DNA from: Streptomyces werraensis
Lineage (GTDB): Bacteria; Actinomycetota; Actinomycetes; Streptomycetales; Streptomycetaceae
Direction: 5' to 3'
NCBI GenBank assembly: GCA_014656175.1
Contig: BNBX01000015.1
Coordinates: 1-64,000, forward strand
DNA length: 64,000 nucleotides
Shown: positions 33,492-42,107 of the stretch, in pieces
How positions within the stretch are numbered: position 1 is the stretch's first letter
Layout: each line of letters begins with the position of its first letter
Translations under genes and position numbers: made by a program
Notes under the pieces: model-generated
The model's input: only the letters and a program-made list of their open reading frames with translations
Told to the model about the DNA's origin: nothing
The model's database searches: none

Positions 33492-35762
33492 ATGGCTACC
33501 ACGGTCCCCGACACAGCCGAGGTCGAACTCGCGATCGGCGGCATGACCTGCGCCTCGTGCGCCGCCCGGATCGAGAAGAAGCTGAACCGGATGGAGGGGG
33601 TCAGCGCCACCGTCAACTACGCCACCGAGAAGGCCAAAGTCACGTTCCGCCCCGACCTCGACGTCGCGGACCTCATCGCCACGGTGGAGGCCACCGGCTA
33701 CACCGCCCGCCAGCCCGAACCGGACTCCGCGCCCGGCGCGGCCGGTGACGATCAGGGCGGCGGGCCGGGCCAGGAGACGCAAGGCGATGAGCTGCGGCCG
33801 CTGAGGCAGCGGCTGGTCACGGCCGTGGTGCTCGCCGTCCCGGTCATCGCGATGGCCATGGTGCCGGCCTGGCAGTTCGAGTACTGGCAGTGGCTGTCGC
33901 TCACTCTGGCGGCCCCCGTGGTGACGTACGCCGCCTGGCCCTTCCACAGGGCCGCGTGGACGAACGCCAAGCACGGTGCCGCCACGATGGACACGCTGAT
34001 CTCCGTCGGTACGTTGGCGGCGTTCCTGTGGTCACTGTGGGCGCTGTTCTTCGGCACCGCCGGCACCCCCGGCATGACCCATCCCTTCGAGCTGACCATC
34101 GCCCGTACGGACGGAGCCGGGAACATCTACCTGGAGGCGGCCGCCGGCGTGACCGCCTTCATCCTGGCCGGCCGCTACTTCGAGGCCCGTTCCAAGCGCA
34201 AGGCCGGCGCCGCCCTGCGGGCCCTGCTCCAACTGGGCGCGAAGGACGTCACCGTGCTGCGGGGTGGCCGGGAGGAGCAGATCCCGGTGGGTGAGCTGAA
34301 GGTCGGTGATGTGTTCCTGGTCCGGCCGGGCGAGAAGATCGCCACCGACGGCACCGTCGTCGAGGGAACCTCCGCCGTCGACGCCTCCATGCTCACCGGC
34401 GAGTCCGTACCCGTCGAGGTCGGCGCCGGGGACGCCGTCACCGGGGCGACCGTGAACGCCGGCGGTCGTCTGGTCGTGAAGGCCACCCGGGTGGGTGCCG
34501 ACACCCAGCTCGCCCGTATGGCGAAGCTGGTGGAGGGCGCACAGAACGGCAAGGCCGCAGCCCAGCGGCTCGCCGACAAGATCTCCGGCGTCTTCGTCCC
34601 GGTCGTCATCGCCCTGGCCCTGGGCACTCTGGGGTTCTGGCTGGGCAACGGCGCCGGGCTGACGGCCGCGTTCACCGCCGCCGTTGCCGTCCTGATCATC
34701 GCCTGCCCCTGCGCCCTGGGCCTGGCCACCCCGACCGCGCTCATGGTCGGCACCGGGCGCGGCGCGCAGCTCGGCATCCTCATCAAGGGCCCGGAGGTCT
34801 TGGAGTCCACCCGCAAGGTCGACACCATCGTCCTGGACAAGACCGGCACGGTGACCACCGGGCGGATGACCCTGCTGGCCGTGCACACCGCCGACGGCAC
34901 CGATGAGAGGGAAGTGCTGCGCCTGGCCGGGGCCTTGGAGCACGCCTCCGAGCACCCGATCGCTCAGGCGGTGGCCGCGGGCGCCGCCGAGCGGGTCGGT
35001 GCCCTTCCGACGCCGGAGGACTTCGCCAACGTGCCCGGGCTCGGCGTGCAGGGCGTGGTCGACGGTCATGCGGTCCTGGTGGGCCGGACCAAGCTGCTCG
35101 CCGAGTGGGCCATCAAGCTGCCGGACGGCTTGGCGCGAGCCAAGGCGGACGCCGAGGCCGCGGGCCGCACCGCGATCGCAGTCGCCTGGGACGGCGAAGC
35201 GCGCGCGGTCCTCGAGGTCGCCGACGCCGTCAAGGACACCAGCGCCGAAGCGATCACCCGGCTGCGTGCCCTGGGACTGACGCCGATCCTCCTCACCGGG
35301 GACAACAAGGCCGTCGCCCAGGCGGTGGCCGCCGAGGTCGGCATCGACGAGGTGATCGCCGAGGTCATGCCCGAGGACAAGGTCGACGTCGTCAAGCGCC
35401 TGCAGAACCAGGGCCGTTCGGTGGCGATGGTCGGCGACGGCGTCAACGACGCCGCCGCGCTGGCACAGGCCGACCTGGGGCTCGCCATGGGCACCGGCAC
35501 CGACGCCGCCATCGAGGCCGGCGACCTCACCCTGGTCCGCGGCGACCTGCGTGCCGCCGCCGACGCGATCCGCCTGGCCCGCAGGACGCTGGGCACCATC
35601 AAGTCCAACCTGTTCTGGGCCTTCGCCTACAACGTCGCCGCACTCCCGCTCGCCGCGGCCGGCCTGCTCAACCCGATGATCGCCGGAGCCGCGATGGCGT
35701 TCTCCTCGGTGTTCGTGGTCGGCAACAGCCTGCGCCTGCGTGGCTTCAAGGCCGCGAGCTGA
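33492..35762 (+). CDS. copA: CopA P1B-1-type Cu(I)-exporting ATPase
   Basis: ATG 33492 (GAGGAGCAGTG upstream) gives 756 residues. One N-terminal metal-binding domain (GMTCASC, Cys 20 and 23), eight membrane helices, MLTGES actuator motif, C405-P-C407 transport site, D449KTGT phosphorylation site, SEHP nucleotide-binding motif and GDGVND. The last helices have the Y-N and M-x-x-S-S residues that define Cu(I) specificity. It exports Cu(I) across the cytoplasmic membrane using ATP, receiving it from CopZ. Regulated by CsoR through the copZ promoter. Confidence 0.96.
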   Translation: MATTVPDTAEVELAIGGMTCASCAARIEKKLNRMEGVSATVNYATEKAKVTFRPDLDVADLIATVEATGYTARQPEPDSAPGAAGDDQGGGPGQETQGDELRPLRQRLVTAVVLAVPVIAMAMVPAWQFEYWQWLSLTLAAPVVTYAAWPFHRAAWTNAKHGAATMDTLISVGTLAAFLWSLWALFFGTAGTPGMTHPFELTIARTDGAGNIYLEAAAGVTAFILAGRYFEARSKRKAGAALRALLQLGAKDVTVLRGGREEQIPVGELKVGDVFLVRPGEKIATDGTVVEGTSAVDASMLTGESVPVEVGAGDAVTGATVNAGGRLVVKATRVGADTQLARMAKLVEGAQNGKAAAQRLADKISGVFVPVVIALALGTLGFWLGNGAGLTAAFTAAVAVLIIACPCALGLATPTALMVGTGRGAQLGILIKGPEVLESTRKVDTIVLDKTGTVTTGRMTLLAVHTADGTDEREVLRLAGALEHASEHPIAQAVAAGAAERVGALPTPEDFANVPGLGVQGVVDGHAVLVGRTKLLAEWAIKLPDGLARAKADAEAAGRTAIAVAWDGEARAVLEVADAVKDTSAEAITRLRALGLTPILLTGDNKAVAQAVAAEVGIDEVIAEVMPEDKVDVVKRLQNQGRSVAMVGDGVNDAAALAQADLGLAMGTGTDAAIEAGDLTLVRGDLRAAADAIRLARRTLGTIKSNLFWAFAYNVAALPLAAAGLLNPMIAGAAMAFSSVFVVGNSLRLRGFKAAS

Positions 35763-35775
35763 CCACAGCCACAGA

Positions 35776-35805
35776 CGAGGGGCGAACCCGGCGGTCCGCC
35801 CCTCG
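35776..35805 (+). terminator. Hairpin after copA
   Basis: CGAGGGGCG (35776-35784) and CGCCCCTCG (35797-35805) with a 12-base loop, 14 bp past the copA stop. Typical streptomycete terminator-like stem without a clear U run. Confidence 0.65.
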
Positions 35806-35867
35806 CTCCCCTGTTACGGCCCTCAACCCCACAGAGCGCACCGTGGATGACAGATGAGGGAGGACGC

Positions 35868-36701
35868 ATGCGCGACTTCGTCTACCGGGGCAGTGACGGC
35901 TGCCGGCTGCACGCCACGGCGCTGGGGCAAGGACCGGGGCTCGTCCTGCTGCACGGCGGCGGTCCGGACCGCTACAGCCTGCTTCCCCTGGCCCGCCGGC
36001 TCGCCGACGGCTTCACCGTCGTCCTGCCGGACATCCGCGGCTACGGCCGCTCGGTGTGCACCGACTCGGCCCGCCACACCTGGACCCAGTACACCGACGA
36101 CGTCCACGTCCTGATGGAGCATCTCGAGCTGCCCCACGCTGCGCTGGGCGGCACGGGCCTGGGCGGCACCATCACGCTGCGGGCAGCCGCCGCCCACCCG
36201 GAGCGCATCCGTGCCGCAATCGTCATCAGCATGGAAGACATCGAGGACGACGCCGCCAAAGAGGCCGAGACCGCGATGCTCAAGGCGTTCGCCGCCCGCG
36301 TCCAGGAACAGGGCATCCGCGCGGCCTGGGAGCCCATCCTGCCGATGCTGGCCCCCGTCATCGGCTCCCTGGTGCGCGATGCCATTCCCCGCTCCGACCC
36401 GGCCAGTATCGCCGCCGCCTGCGCCATCGGCCGGGACCGGGCGTTCACGCAGGTCAACGAGCTGGCCGCAATCACCGTGCCCACCCTGGTCATTCCAGGT
36501 GCCGACACACGTCATCCCGCGGCCCTGGCCGCCCAGGCAGCCCACACCCTGCCCCGCGGCCACCTCGCCGCTGTATCCCTGTTCGCCGGCCTTCAGACCG
36601 CGGCCGACCTCGCTGATGCTCTGGCACCAGCCATCCGGGACTTCCTCACCACCCACCTGACCCTGCACGCCGCAGCGCCGGACCGGCACGGCGCCGGGTG
36701 A
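35868..36701 (+). CDS. Alpha/beta hydrolase-fold protein, atypical nucleophile elbow
   Basis: ATG 35868 is preceded by GAGGGAGGAC. The 277 residues show the hydrolase fold: GPGLVLLHGGGPDRYSLLPL (oxyanion loop), VVLPDIRGYGRS, and a nucleophile-elbow region reading ALGGTGLGGTITLRAA. The usual G-x-S-x-G is G-T-G-L-G, so the catalytic Ser is replaced by Gly. A late PTLVIPGADTRHP supplies the acid-loop position. Either a nearby Thr acts or the protein is a non-catalytic member. It follows copA on the same strand after a hairpin. No link to copper is evident from the sequence. Confidence 0.8.
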   Translation: MRDFVYRGSDGCRLHATALGQGPGLVLLHGGGPDRYSLLPLARRLADGFTVVLPDIRGYGRSVCTDSARHTWTQYTDDVHVLMEHLELPHAALGGTGLGGTITLRAAAAHPERIRAAIVISMEDIEDDAAKEAETAMLKAFAARVQEQGIRAAWEPILPMLAPVIGSLVRDAIPRSDPASIAAACAIGRDRAFTQVNELAAITVPTLVIPGADTRHPAALAAQAAHTLPRGHLAAVSLFAGLQTAADLADALAPAIRDFLTTHLTLHAAAPDRHGAG

Positions 36702-36975
36702 TCAGCCTCCCTGCCCCTCCTCACGTCCAGGCGTTCTCACCGGGCGAGAAGCGGACCCACCGTGGGCAGCCCGCGCACCCCAAAAAGGTTCTGCGCTGCC
36801 GCTGAGGGGACGACGGTGGCGCAGGCCGTGAACCGTCAGCACTCCCCCGACGGCTGAGCTGCCCGAATGCCCGCCCCGCTGCGGGCCCTGAGCCAACAGC
36901 GGGCACAGGTTCGGACCGGGCCAGGAGACACCTCGGTCTACCGACTCCAGCCGGCCCGCACCTCCACGCCTGAGA

Positions 36976-37013
36976 CGCCCTGGCCCGCTGCCGACACAGC
37001 AACGGCCAGGGCG
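36976..37013 (+). terminator. Hairpin before the copper-controlled MFS gene
   Basis: CGCCCTGGCC (36976-36985) pairs exactly with GGCCAGGGCG (37004-37013), followed by CCCGTTTTCC. It probably insulates the downstream MFS promoter. The preceding 36702-36975 holds no supported gene. Confidence 0.65.
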
Positions 37014-37052
37014 CCCGTTTTCCGGCAGACCCAACGGAGCCACATACCTTCC

Positions 37053-37069
37053 ATACCCCCTAGGGGTAT
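37053..37069. promoter_or_regulatory. CsoR operator 4
   Basis: ATACCCCCTAGGGGTAT, identical to operator 1. It is 67 bp before the MFS start codon. Confidence 0.85.
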
Positions 37070-37085
37070 GTTATGGTCCCGAGAG

Positions 37086-37102
37086 ATACCCCCTAGGGGT
37101 AT
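37086..37102. promoter_or_regulatory. CsoR operator 5
   Basis: A second identical ATACCCCCTAGGGGTAT, 33 bp downstream of operator 4 (about three helical turns) and 33 bp before the MFS start. The pair should place the MFS gene under copper control. Confidence 0.85.
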
Positions 37103-37135
37103 CCATCACACGTCGACTCCGGAGAGGGGAAGGCA

Positions 37136-38584
37136 ATGCCAACCGTCAGTCCCAAGCGCTGGTGGGCACTCGCCGTGCTCGCCACCGCCCAGTTCATGGT
37201 GATCATGGACACCTCGATCATCGGGGTCGCACTCCCCGAGATGCAGAAGGACCTCGGCTTCTCGCAGGGCGAGCTGCAGTGGGTCTTCAACGCCTACGTC
37301 ATCACCTTCGGCGGCCTGCTCCTCCTCGGAGGGCGCCTGTCCGACCTGCTCGGCGCACGCCGCGTGTTCACCGCCGGATGGACCGTCCTGATCGGCGGAT
37401 CGATCGTCGCGGCGGCCGCGCAGACCGCGTGGGTGGAGGTCGTCGGCCGCGCCGTCCAGGGCGCCGGCGGCGCGCTGATCGCCCCGGCCGCGATGACCCT
37501 GCTGATGACGCTGTTCGCACACAATCCCAAGGAGCTCGGCAAGGCCATGGCCCTCTACGGCGCCGCGGCACCGGCCGGCGGCACCGCCGGCGTCTTCCTG
37601 GGCGGCGTGTTCACCGAATGGCTCAGCTGGCCCTGGGTGTTCATCATCTACATCCCCATCGGCGTCGCCACACTCGCCGCGACCAAAGTGCTGCCCGCCG
37701 TGGCCCCGCGCCGCGGAGCGATCGACGTGCTCGGCGCGGCGGCCGTCACCGCCGGTCTCGCGCTCACGGTCTTCGCCGTGGTCCGCGCGCCGGAGATCGG
37801 CTGGGGCTCCACGCAGACCGTGCTCGAACTCGTCGGCGCCGCCGTTCTGCTGGCGCTGTTCCTCGTCCTGCAGAAGACCGCGCGTCAGCCGCTGATGCCG
37901 CTGGGCATCTGGCGGGTTCCGCGGCTGGGCTCGGCGAACTTGGCCATGACGCTGCTGGGCGCCGCGTGGATCCCGATGTGGTACTTCCTCAACCTCTATC
38001 TGCAGCAGGTCCTCGGCTACGGGGCCTTCGCCTCCGGCGCCGCGCTGCTGCCGATGACGCTGCTGCTCATGGTCTTCATGACCGCCATCACCGCGCGGCT
38101 GCTGGCCCGCCTCGGTGCCAAGGTGCTGATCGGCGGCGGCCTGCTCGTCCTGGCGGCCGGGCTGCTGTGGCTGTCGGCCGTCGAGCCGACCGGCTCCTTC
38201 GTCATCGATGTGCTGCCCGCCTCACTCGTCGCCGCACTGGGCATGTCGCTGGCGTACATCCCGGCGATGATGGCGGCCATGTCCGGCGCCCCGGCCGAGC
38301 AGGCGGGCCTGGCCTCCGGCATCGTCAACACCACCTACCAGATCGGCTCCGCCCTCGGCCTGGCCGCCCTCACCGCCCTGGCCACCTCCCAGGGCGCCGG
38401 CAAGCTCGGGGACCTGCCCGCCCTGACGAGCGGCTTCAGCGCGGCGTTCACCGCGGCTGCCGCCATCGCCGCCATCGGCGGACTCATCACACTCCTGGTG
38501 ATGCGCACCGACAAGGCCGCAGCCGCTTCGGATGCGGGACAGGCCGGCGAGTCCAGCGTGCCGGGCGAGAAGGCCGGGGTGTGA
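37136..38584 (+). CDS. DHA2-family MFS transporter under CsoR-type control
   Basis: 482 residues with 14 predicted helices, as in EmrB/QacA-type (DHA2) drug:H+ antiporters. Motif A-like GGRLSDLLGARR lies between helices 2 and 3, and LDxT-like VIMDTSIIGVALPEM in helix 1. The family exports lipophilic drugs or metal-chelate complexes. ATG 37136 follows GGAGAGGGGAAGG. Two perfect CsoR operators in the promoter region suggest induction by copper, unusual for this family; export of a copper complex or copper-bound metallophore is one possibility (inference). Confidence 0.92.
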   Translation: MPTVSPKRWWALAVLATAQFMVIMDTSIIGVALPEMQKDLGFSQGELQWVFNAYVITFGGLLLLGGRLSDLLGARRVFTAGWTVLIGGSIVAAAAQTAWVEVVGRAVQGAGGALIAPAAMTLLMTLFAHNPKELGKAMALYGAAAPAGGTAGVFLGGVFTEWLSWPWVFIIYIPIGVATLAATKVLPAVAPRRGAIDVLGAAAVTAGLALTVFAVVRAPEIGWGSTQTVLELVGAAVLLALFLVLQKTARQPLMPLGIWRVPRLGSANLAMTLLGAAWIPMWYFLNLYLQQVLGYGAFASGAALLPMTLLLMVFMTAITARLLARLGAKVLIGGGLLVLAAGLLWLSAVEPTGSFVIDVLPASLVAALGMSLAYIPAMMAAMSGAPAEQAGLASGIVNTTYQIGSALGLAALTALATSQGAGKLGDLPALTSGFSAAFTAAAAIAAIGGLITLLVMRTDKAAAASDAGQAGESSVPGEKAGV

Positions 38585-38630
38585 GCCATGGGCTGTGAAA
38601 CCACCCAGGAACGATGTCGCCGCCGGCGGT

Positions 38631-38660
38631 CCGCCAGATCCTTCGATTCGGGTCTGGCGG
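38631..38660 (+). terminator. Hairpin after the MFS gene
   Basis: CCGCCAGA (38631-38638) pairs with TCTGGCGG (38653-38660) about 45 bp beyond the MFS stop. Probable terminator. Confidence 0.6.
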
Positions 38661-38718
38661 GCCGTCGGCGTCGAACGCCACCACGACCTGCGACCAGCGA
38701 CACGAGAGGGGTTGTTTC

Positions 38719-38895
38719 ATGAGTACGCCGTCATGGACCGGGGCGGTGCGCCGGGCAGCCGGTCACCCGGTCGTCAAGGTGACGGCCGCGGCACTGCTTC
38801 AAGCTCTGGCCGCCCATCTCACACAGCGCAGCATGAATCAGCCGTCCTGCGCAGGCCCGTGCGCGAGGTCCCGCGCGGACGCCGGCCGCTGGTGA
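38719..38895 (+). CDS. Small hypothetical protein (58 aa)
   Basis: ATG 38719 has a well-placed GAGAGGGG eight bases upstream. The product begins MSTPSWTGAVRRAAGHPVVK with a helix VTAAALLQALAAHLTQ and ends Cys/Arg-rich. The ribosome site and helix argue for translation, but I know no family. Confidence 0.45.
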   Translation: MSTPSWTGAVRRAAGHPVVKVTAAALLQALAAHLTQRSMNQPSCAGPCARSRADAGRW

Positions 38896-39277
38896 GGCAC
38901 TGACAGGGCTCCCCGGACCGGCCGCACCCGTGCGAGCCCGTACCTGCTCGGCGGCCGCAGCGGGGTCGATGACTGCGTTGTGCGTACTCGGTCTGGGGTG
39001 CGCGGCCGTGCTGCACGGCCTGACCACACCGGTCGACTGGCGCCGTCGGCGTCCGAGCCGCACGCTACGGCCGTCTGCCCCGCCGCCTCCTGAGGAGCGG
39101 GGCACCGGCTTTCCGGCGCCCCGCTCCCGGGGTGCGAACCACCCGGCGCCCAGGCCGCTGCTGAGCATGGTGTGGCGGCCTGGAACCGCCTTCACGAGGA
39201 GGACCCGCTCCGGGCCGGTCGAGGATCCACTTCCCGGCGCTGCGGTCCGGGCCCGAGAGCCGGGGCGGAGCGAGGCT
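38896..39277. other. Intergenic, one doubtful frame
   Basis: About 380 bp. A plus-strand frame beginning near 38969 (MTALCVLGLGCAAVLHGLT) has a hydrophobic start but then only Arg/Pro-rich sequence, and it runs into the 3' end of the DUF2218 gene. I do not support it as a gene. Confidence 0.4.
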
Positions 39278-39913
39278 TCAGCGGCGCTTGGTAGCCCTGC
39301 GATGCGCAGCGAAACCGCCCAGTAGGGCTGTCTTCAGCAGGAGGAGCGCAAGGAGAGCACCTACAGCCCCTCCGGTCCAGTGCCAGTTCGCGGCCAGGAT
39401 GCCTTCCAGTCCCAGGTGCGCGGCGAGGACAAGCACCACGGCGGCGAGGCCCACGAGTTGCAGGCGCCGACTCCGGGCTGCCGCCGGCCCTGCTGGCGGC
39501 CTCGCCAAGCCGGCCGTGCGGGCGAGGCCGGGTGCCGCAGCCGGCGACGGCTCCTGCCAGGTCACCTGCAGCCCGTCGCGGCGGCCGAACCGCTCCAAGT
39601 GCCCGGTGACGAGCTCCTCAAGTCGCCGCAGACTCTCCTTGTCGGTGGCCTCGGCCCGCAGTACCAGCACCCCGGGTGTGCTGTGCAGGATGACCGCGCC
39701 CCACGGCAGGTAGACGCTGCCTTCGGTGTCGTTCCAGTCAACCCGGGCCCCTTCCGCCGCGGCCCTCATCTCGCGCAGGCTCTGCGCGTCCTGGCCGAGG
39801 TGGGCGCGGGGACGGTGGCTCAGATGGCGGCCCTTGCGGGCGAAGTGCTTGCAGAGCTGGACGAGATACCGGCTCGGGCGGTCGGTGGCGACATGAGCTT
39901 GAGTGCTCAGCAT
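39278..39913 (-). CDS. DUF2218 protein with C-terminal membrane hairpin
   Basis: 211 residues. The N-terminal about 115 residues match DUF2218: TQAHVATDRPSRYLVQLCKH, VYLPWGAVILHSTPGVLVLR, HLERFGRRDGLQVTW. An Ala/Pro-rich linker then leads to two hydrophobic helices (LVGLAAVVLVLAAHLGLEG and AVGALLALLLLKTALLGG). DUF2218 genes often neighbour metal or siderophore genes; their biochemical role is unknown. The added membrane hairpin is not typical of the short members. It is divergent from a TetR regulator with a palindrome between them. Confidence 0.85.
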   Translation of the reverse strand: MLSTQAHVATDRPSRYLVQLCKHFARKGRHLSHRPRAHLGQDAQSLREMRAAAEGARVDWNDTEGSVYLPWGAVILHSTPGVLVLRAEATDKESLRRLEELVTGHLERFGRRDGLQVTWQEPSPAAAPGLARTAGLARPPAGPAAARSRRLQLVGLAAVVLVLAAHLGLEGILAANWHWTGGAVGALLALLLLKTALLGGFAAHRRATKRR

Positions 39914-40028
39914 GGCGATTCCTTCAAGGGGAGCTGATCAGTCGGGACGAGGGCGAGCCGGCCGGGCGTGTGGGGCCTTCTCCTTGCGCCGAAAAAGGGG
40001 CCGGGATCAGGCCCCCGCCACAATTATC

Positions 40029-40043
40029 GAGACAATATGTCTC
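40029..40043. promoter_or_regulatory. Probable TetR operator (DUF2218/tetR)
   Basis: Perfect inverted repeat GAGACA-ATA-TGTCTC between the divergent DUF2218 and tetR genes. It is likely the binding site of the adjacent regulator. Confidence 0.65.
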
Positions 40044-40089
40044 TGTCAATGCAAGGCGTCGCGGAAAGGGCGGACTGTACGCTGTAGGT

Positions 40090-40755
40090 GTGCCGAAACT
40101 GTGGAACGAGACGATCGATGCACACCGCGCCGCCGTACGGGCAGCCGTGCTGGACGCTGCGGCGGACCTGGTTGCCGAGCACGGGCTTGCGTCGGTGACG
40201 ATGTCGCGGATCGCGAAGGAGTCCGGGATCGGACGGGCCACGTTGTACAAGTACTTTCCCGACGTCGAGTCGATCCTGGTGGCCTGGCATGAGCGCCAGA
40301 TCGGCCACCACCTCGAGCACTTGGTCCAGGTGCGCGACCAGAGCGGGGATGCCGGTGAGCGGCTCGAGGCTGTGCTGCGGGCGTTCGCCCTCATCACCCA
40401 CGGCATGGGCCATCACCACGACAGTGGCCTGGCGGCCTCCCTGCACAGTGGCCCGCGCGCCGTCCGGGCGCAGGAGCAGTTGCACGGCTTGATCGAGGAG
40501 CTGCTGGCCGACGGCGCGCGCCAGGGCAGCGTCCGCGGCGACATCGCACCCGGTGAGCTCGCGAGTTACTGCCTGCACGCCCTCGCCGCGGCCGGCGACC
40601 TGCCGTCCCGGGCTGCGGTCGACCGTCTCGTCGCGGTCACTCTGGCCGGAGTCCATGCGGCGGCCACGCCCGCTGCCGCATCTGCGCCGGGCACGGACAG
40701 CGCGGCGGCTCATCGGGGCCACCGGCCCGCCCTCGGTTCGGGCCGACACGAGTAG
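40090..40755 (+). CDS. TetR family regulator
   Basis: GTG 40090 gives 221 residues starting with PKLWNETIDAHRAAVR. The HTH is AADLVAEHGLASVTMSRIAK then ESGIGRATLYKYFPD. An HHH-containing loop (HGMGHHHDSGLA) in the ligand domain could bind a metal, though His clusters also occur by chance. It is divergent from DUF2218 and likely represses it and itself through GAGACA-ATA-TGTCTC. Confidence 0.88.
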   Translation: MPKLWNETIDAHRAAVRAAVLDAAADLVAEHGLASVTMSRIAKESGIGRATLYKYFPDVESILVAWHERQIGHHLEHLVQVRDQSGDAGERLEAVLRAFALITHGMGHHHDSGLAASLHSGPRAVRAQEQLHGLIEELLADGARQGSVRGDIAPGELASYCLHALAAAGDLPSRAAVDRLVAVTLAGVHAAATPAAASAPGTDSAAAHRGHRPALGSGRHE

Positions 40756-40983
40756 GGCCGCCGCAAGACCCGTTACGTGACTCCCGGATGCGTGTGCGCG
40801 CTGTCGTGGCAGACGTTGCCGGCACGCGCGTGGCGCGTATGAGGGCCACCCCCGGCGGCGGGCTTCCCGTTCGGTGGGAGGTCTTGGGCGGCAGCCGTTT
40901 GCGGCGCTTGGCGCGGTGTTACCCGACAGGCGTCAACGGCGGGCGCTTCGCGCCTGCCCGCAGCAGAACGAGGAGCGCCTCTG

Positions 40984-41394
40984 ATGACCACTTCCGTCAA
41001 CGACATGCTCCGCACCTACCCGGCCGACCTGGGCGGCGTGGACCGGGAGGCCTTGGCCCGGTGCATCGAGGATTGCCTGGCGTGTGCGCAGGCGTGTACC
41101 GCATGCGCGGACGCGTGCCTGTCGGAGGGCATGGTCGGCGAGCTGACCAAGTGCATCCGCACCGACATGGACTGCGCCGACGTCTGCAATGCCACCGCGT
41201 CCGTCCTGTCCCGGCACACCGGCTACGACGCCAACGTCACCCGGGCCGTACTCCAGGCCTGCGCCACCGTCTGCAAGGCCTGCGGGGATGAGTGCGCCTC
41301 CCATGCGGACATGCACGAGCACTGCCGCATCTGCGCCGAGGTGTGCCGGCGCTGCGAGCAGGCCTGCAACGACCTGCTCGCCTCCCTGGGCTGA
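40984..41394 (+). CDS. Four-helix-bundle copper storage protein (Csp3-like)
   Basis: 136 residues, Cys-rich helices in the pattern of DUF326/Csp proteins: ARCIEDCLACAQACTACADA, TKCIRTDMDCADVCNATA, ACATVCKACGDECASHADMH and CRICAEVCRRCEQACNDLL. The inward-facing Cys pairs of each helix bind many Cu(I) ions. There is no signal peptide, so this is the cytosolic Csp3 type, buffering excess Cu(I). It sits in the copper island but shows no CsoR-type palindrome upstream. Confidence 0.93.
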   Translation: MTTSVNDMLRTYPADLGGVDREALARCIEDCLACAQACTACADACLSEGMVGELTKCIRTDMDCADVCNATASVLSRHTGYDANVTRAVLQACATVCKACGDECASHADMHEHCRICAEVCRRCEQACNDLLASLG

Positions 41395-41405
41395 GGGAGC
41401 AACGG

Positions 41406-41455
41406 CGCGGGCCGGGCGGTTCCTTCGAGTTGTCGAAAGAATCGCCCGGCCCGCG
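41406..41455. terminator. Bidirectional terminator between csp and DUF4396 genes
   Basis: Thirteen-base arms CGCGGGCCGGGCG (41406-41418) and CGCCCGGCCCGCG (41443-41455) lie exactly between two convergent stops (41394 and 41476), with further inner pairing TTCGA/TCGAA. It can serve both genes. Confidence 0.8.
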
Positions 41456-41475
41456 TGTGTGCTGGCGGCAGTGCG

Positions 41476-42021
41476 TCAGTGGTAGGCGTGGACGACGGCG
41501 TGGCCCTTGCCGCGGCCGATCATCCACTTGTTGACCGGTGTGGTGATCACGAAGGCGACGGCGAAGCCGCCGAGCAGCGCCGACCAGAACAGTCCGTCCG
41601 ACAGGTGCGCGTCCATCGCGCCCGGTGTCAGCGCGATGATCGCGTTGTCTACCAGCTCCATCACGGCGATGGAGACGGTGTCGGCTGCCAGCGCCACCTT
41701 GACGGCGGCCTTCAGGGACAGTCCGGCGCGCACCACCGCGAAGAGGGTGAAGGAGTAGCCGAAGACGAAGGCCAGGGTGATCGCCAGGATCATGGTGGGC
41801 ACGTTGCCCCAGAGCAGGGCGGTGCCGATGACCATGCCGAGGATCTCGCCGATGGCGCACCCGGTCAGGCAGTGCAGCGTCGCCTTCACCGCCGTCGACC
41901 AGGACGCGCCCTTGCCGTGGCCACCGTGTGCCGAGTGGGCGGCGTGTTCCGGATGGCCGTGGCCCCCCGCGGGGGCGGTGTGGCCGTGCGCGGTACCGGT
42001 GTGGTGCGTGCTGTGGTCCAT
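41476..42021 (-). CDS. DUF4396 membrane protein with His-rich N-terminus
   Basis: 181 residues. The first about 35 are His/Gly-rich (HSTHHTGTAHGHTAPAGGHG), a likely metal-binding tail. Four membrane helices follow (AIGEILGMVIGTALLWG, MILAITLAFVFGYSFTLFAV, then AVMELVDNAIIALTPG and FWSALLGGFAVAFVITTPV). This is the DUF4396 core, with conserved ATLHCLTGC and a TPVNKWMI end. Function unknown, often near copper genes. A strong CsoR-type palindrome sits 62 bp upstream. Confidence 0.87.
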   Translation of the reverse strand: MDHSTHHTGTAHGHTAPAGGHGHPEHAAHSAHGGHGKGASWSTAVKATLHCLTGCAIGEILGMVIGTALLWGNVPTMILAITLAFVFGYSFTLFAVVRAGLSLKAAVKVALAADTVSIAVMELVDNAIIALTPGAMDAHLSDGLFWSALLGGFAVAFVITTPVNKWMIGRGKGHAVVHAYH

Positions 42022-42082
42022 GACCCGTCATCCCCTGTTCGGCTTCCAGTGTGGTTTGCCGGTGGTGTTCCCACAACCGACA

Positions 42083-42107
42083 CCATATACCCCCAGGGGG
42101 TATATGG
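42083..42107. promoter_or_regulatory. CsoR operator 6 within a 25-bp palindrome
   Basis: CCATATACCCCC (42083-42094) and GGGGGTATATGG (42096-42107) are exact 12-bp arms around one A. Embedded at 42087-42103 is the 7-3-7 CsoR shape ATACCCCCAGGGGGTAT. It lies just upstream of the leftward DUF4396 gene. Confidence 0.82.

Noticed and set aside
34032..35069. 345-residue minus-strand frame within copA
   Set aside because: Gly/Asp-rich shadow of an unambiguous copper ATPase.
37162..38598. 478-residue plus-strand frame parallel to the MFS gene
   Set aside because: Arg/His-rich shift of the MFS frame.
40390..40440. HHH loop in the TetR regulator as a metal sensor
   Set aside because: A short His run alone is weak evidence, so no metal assignment was made.
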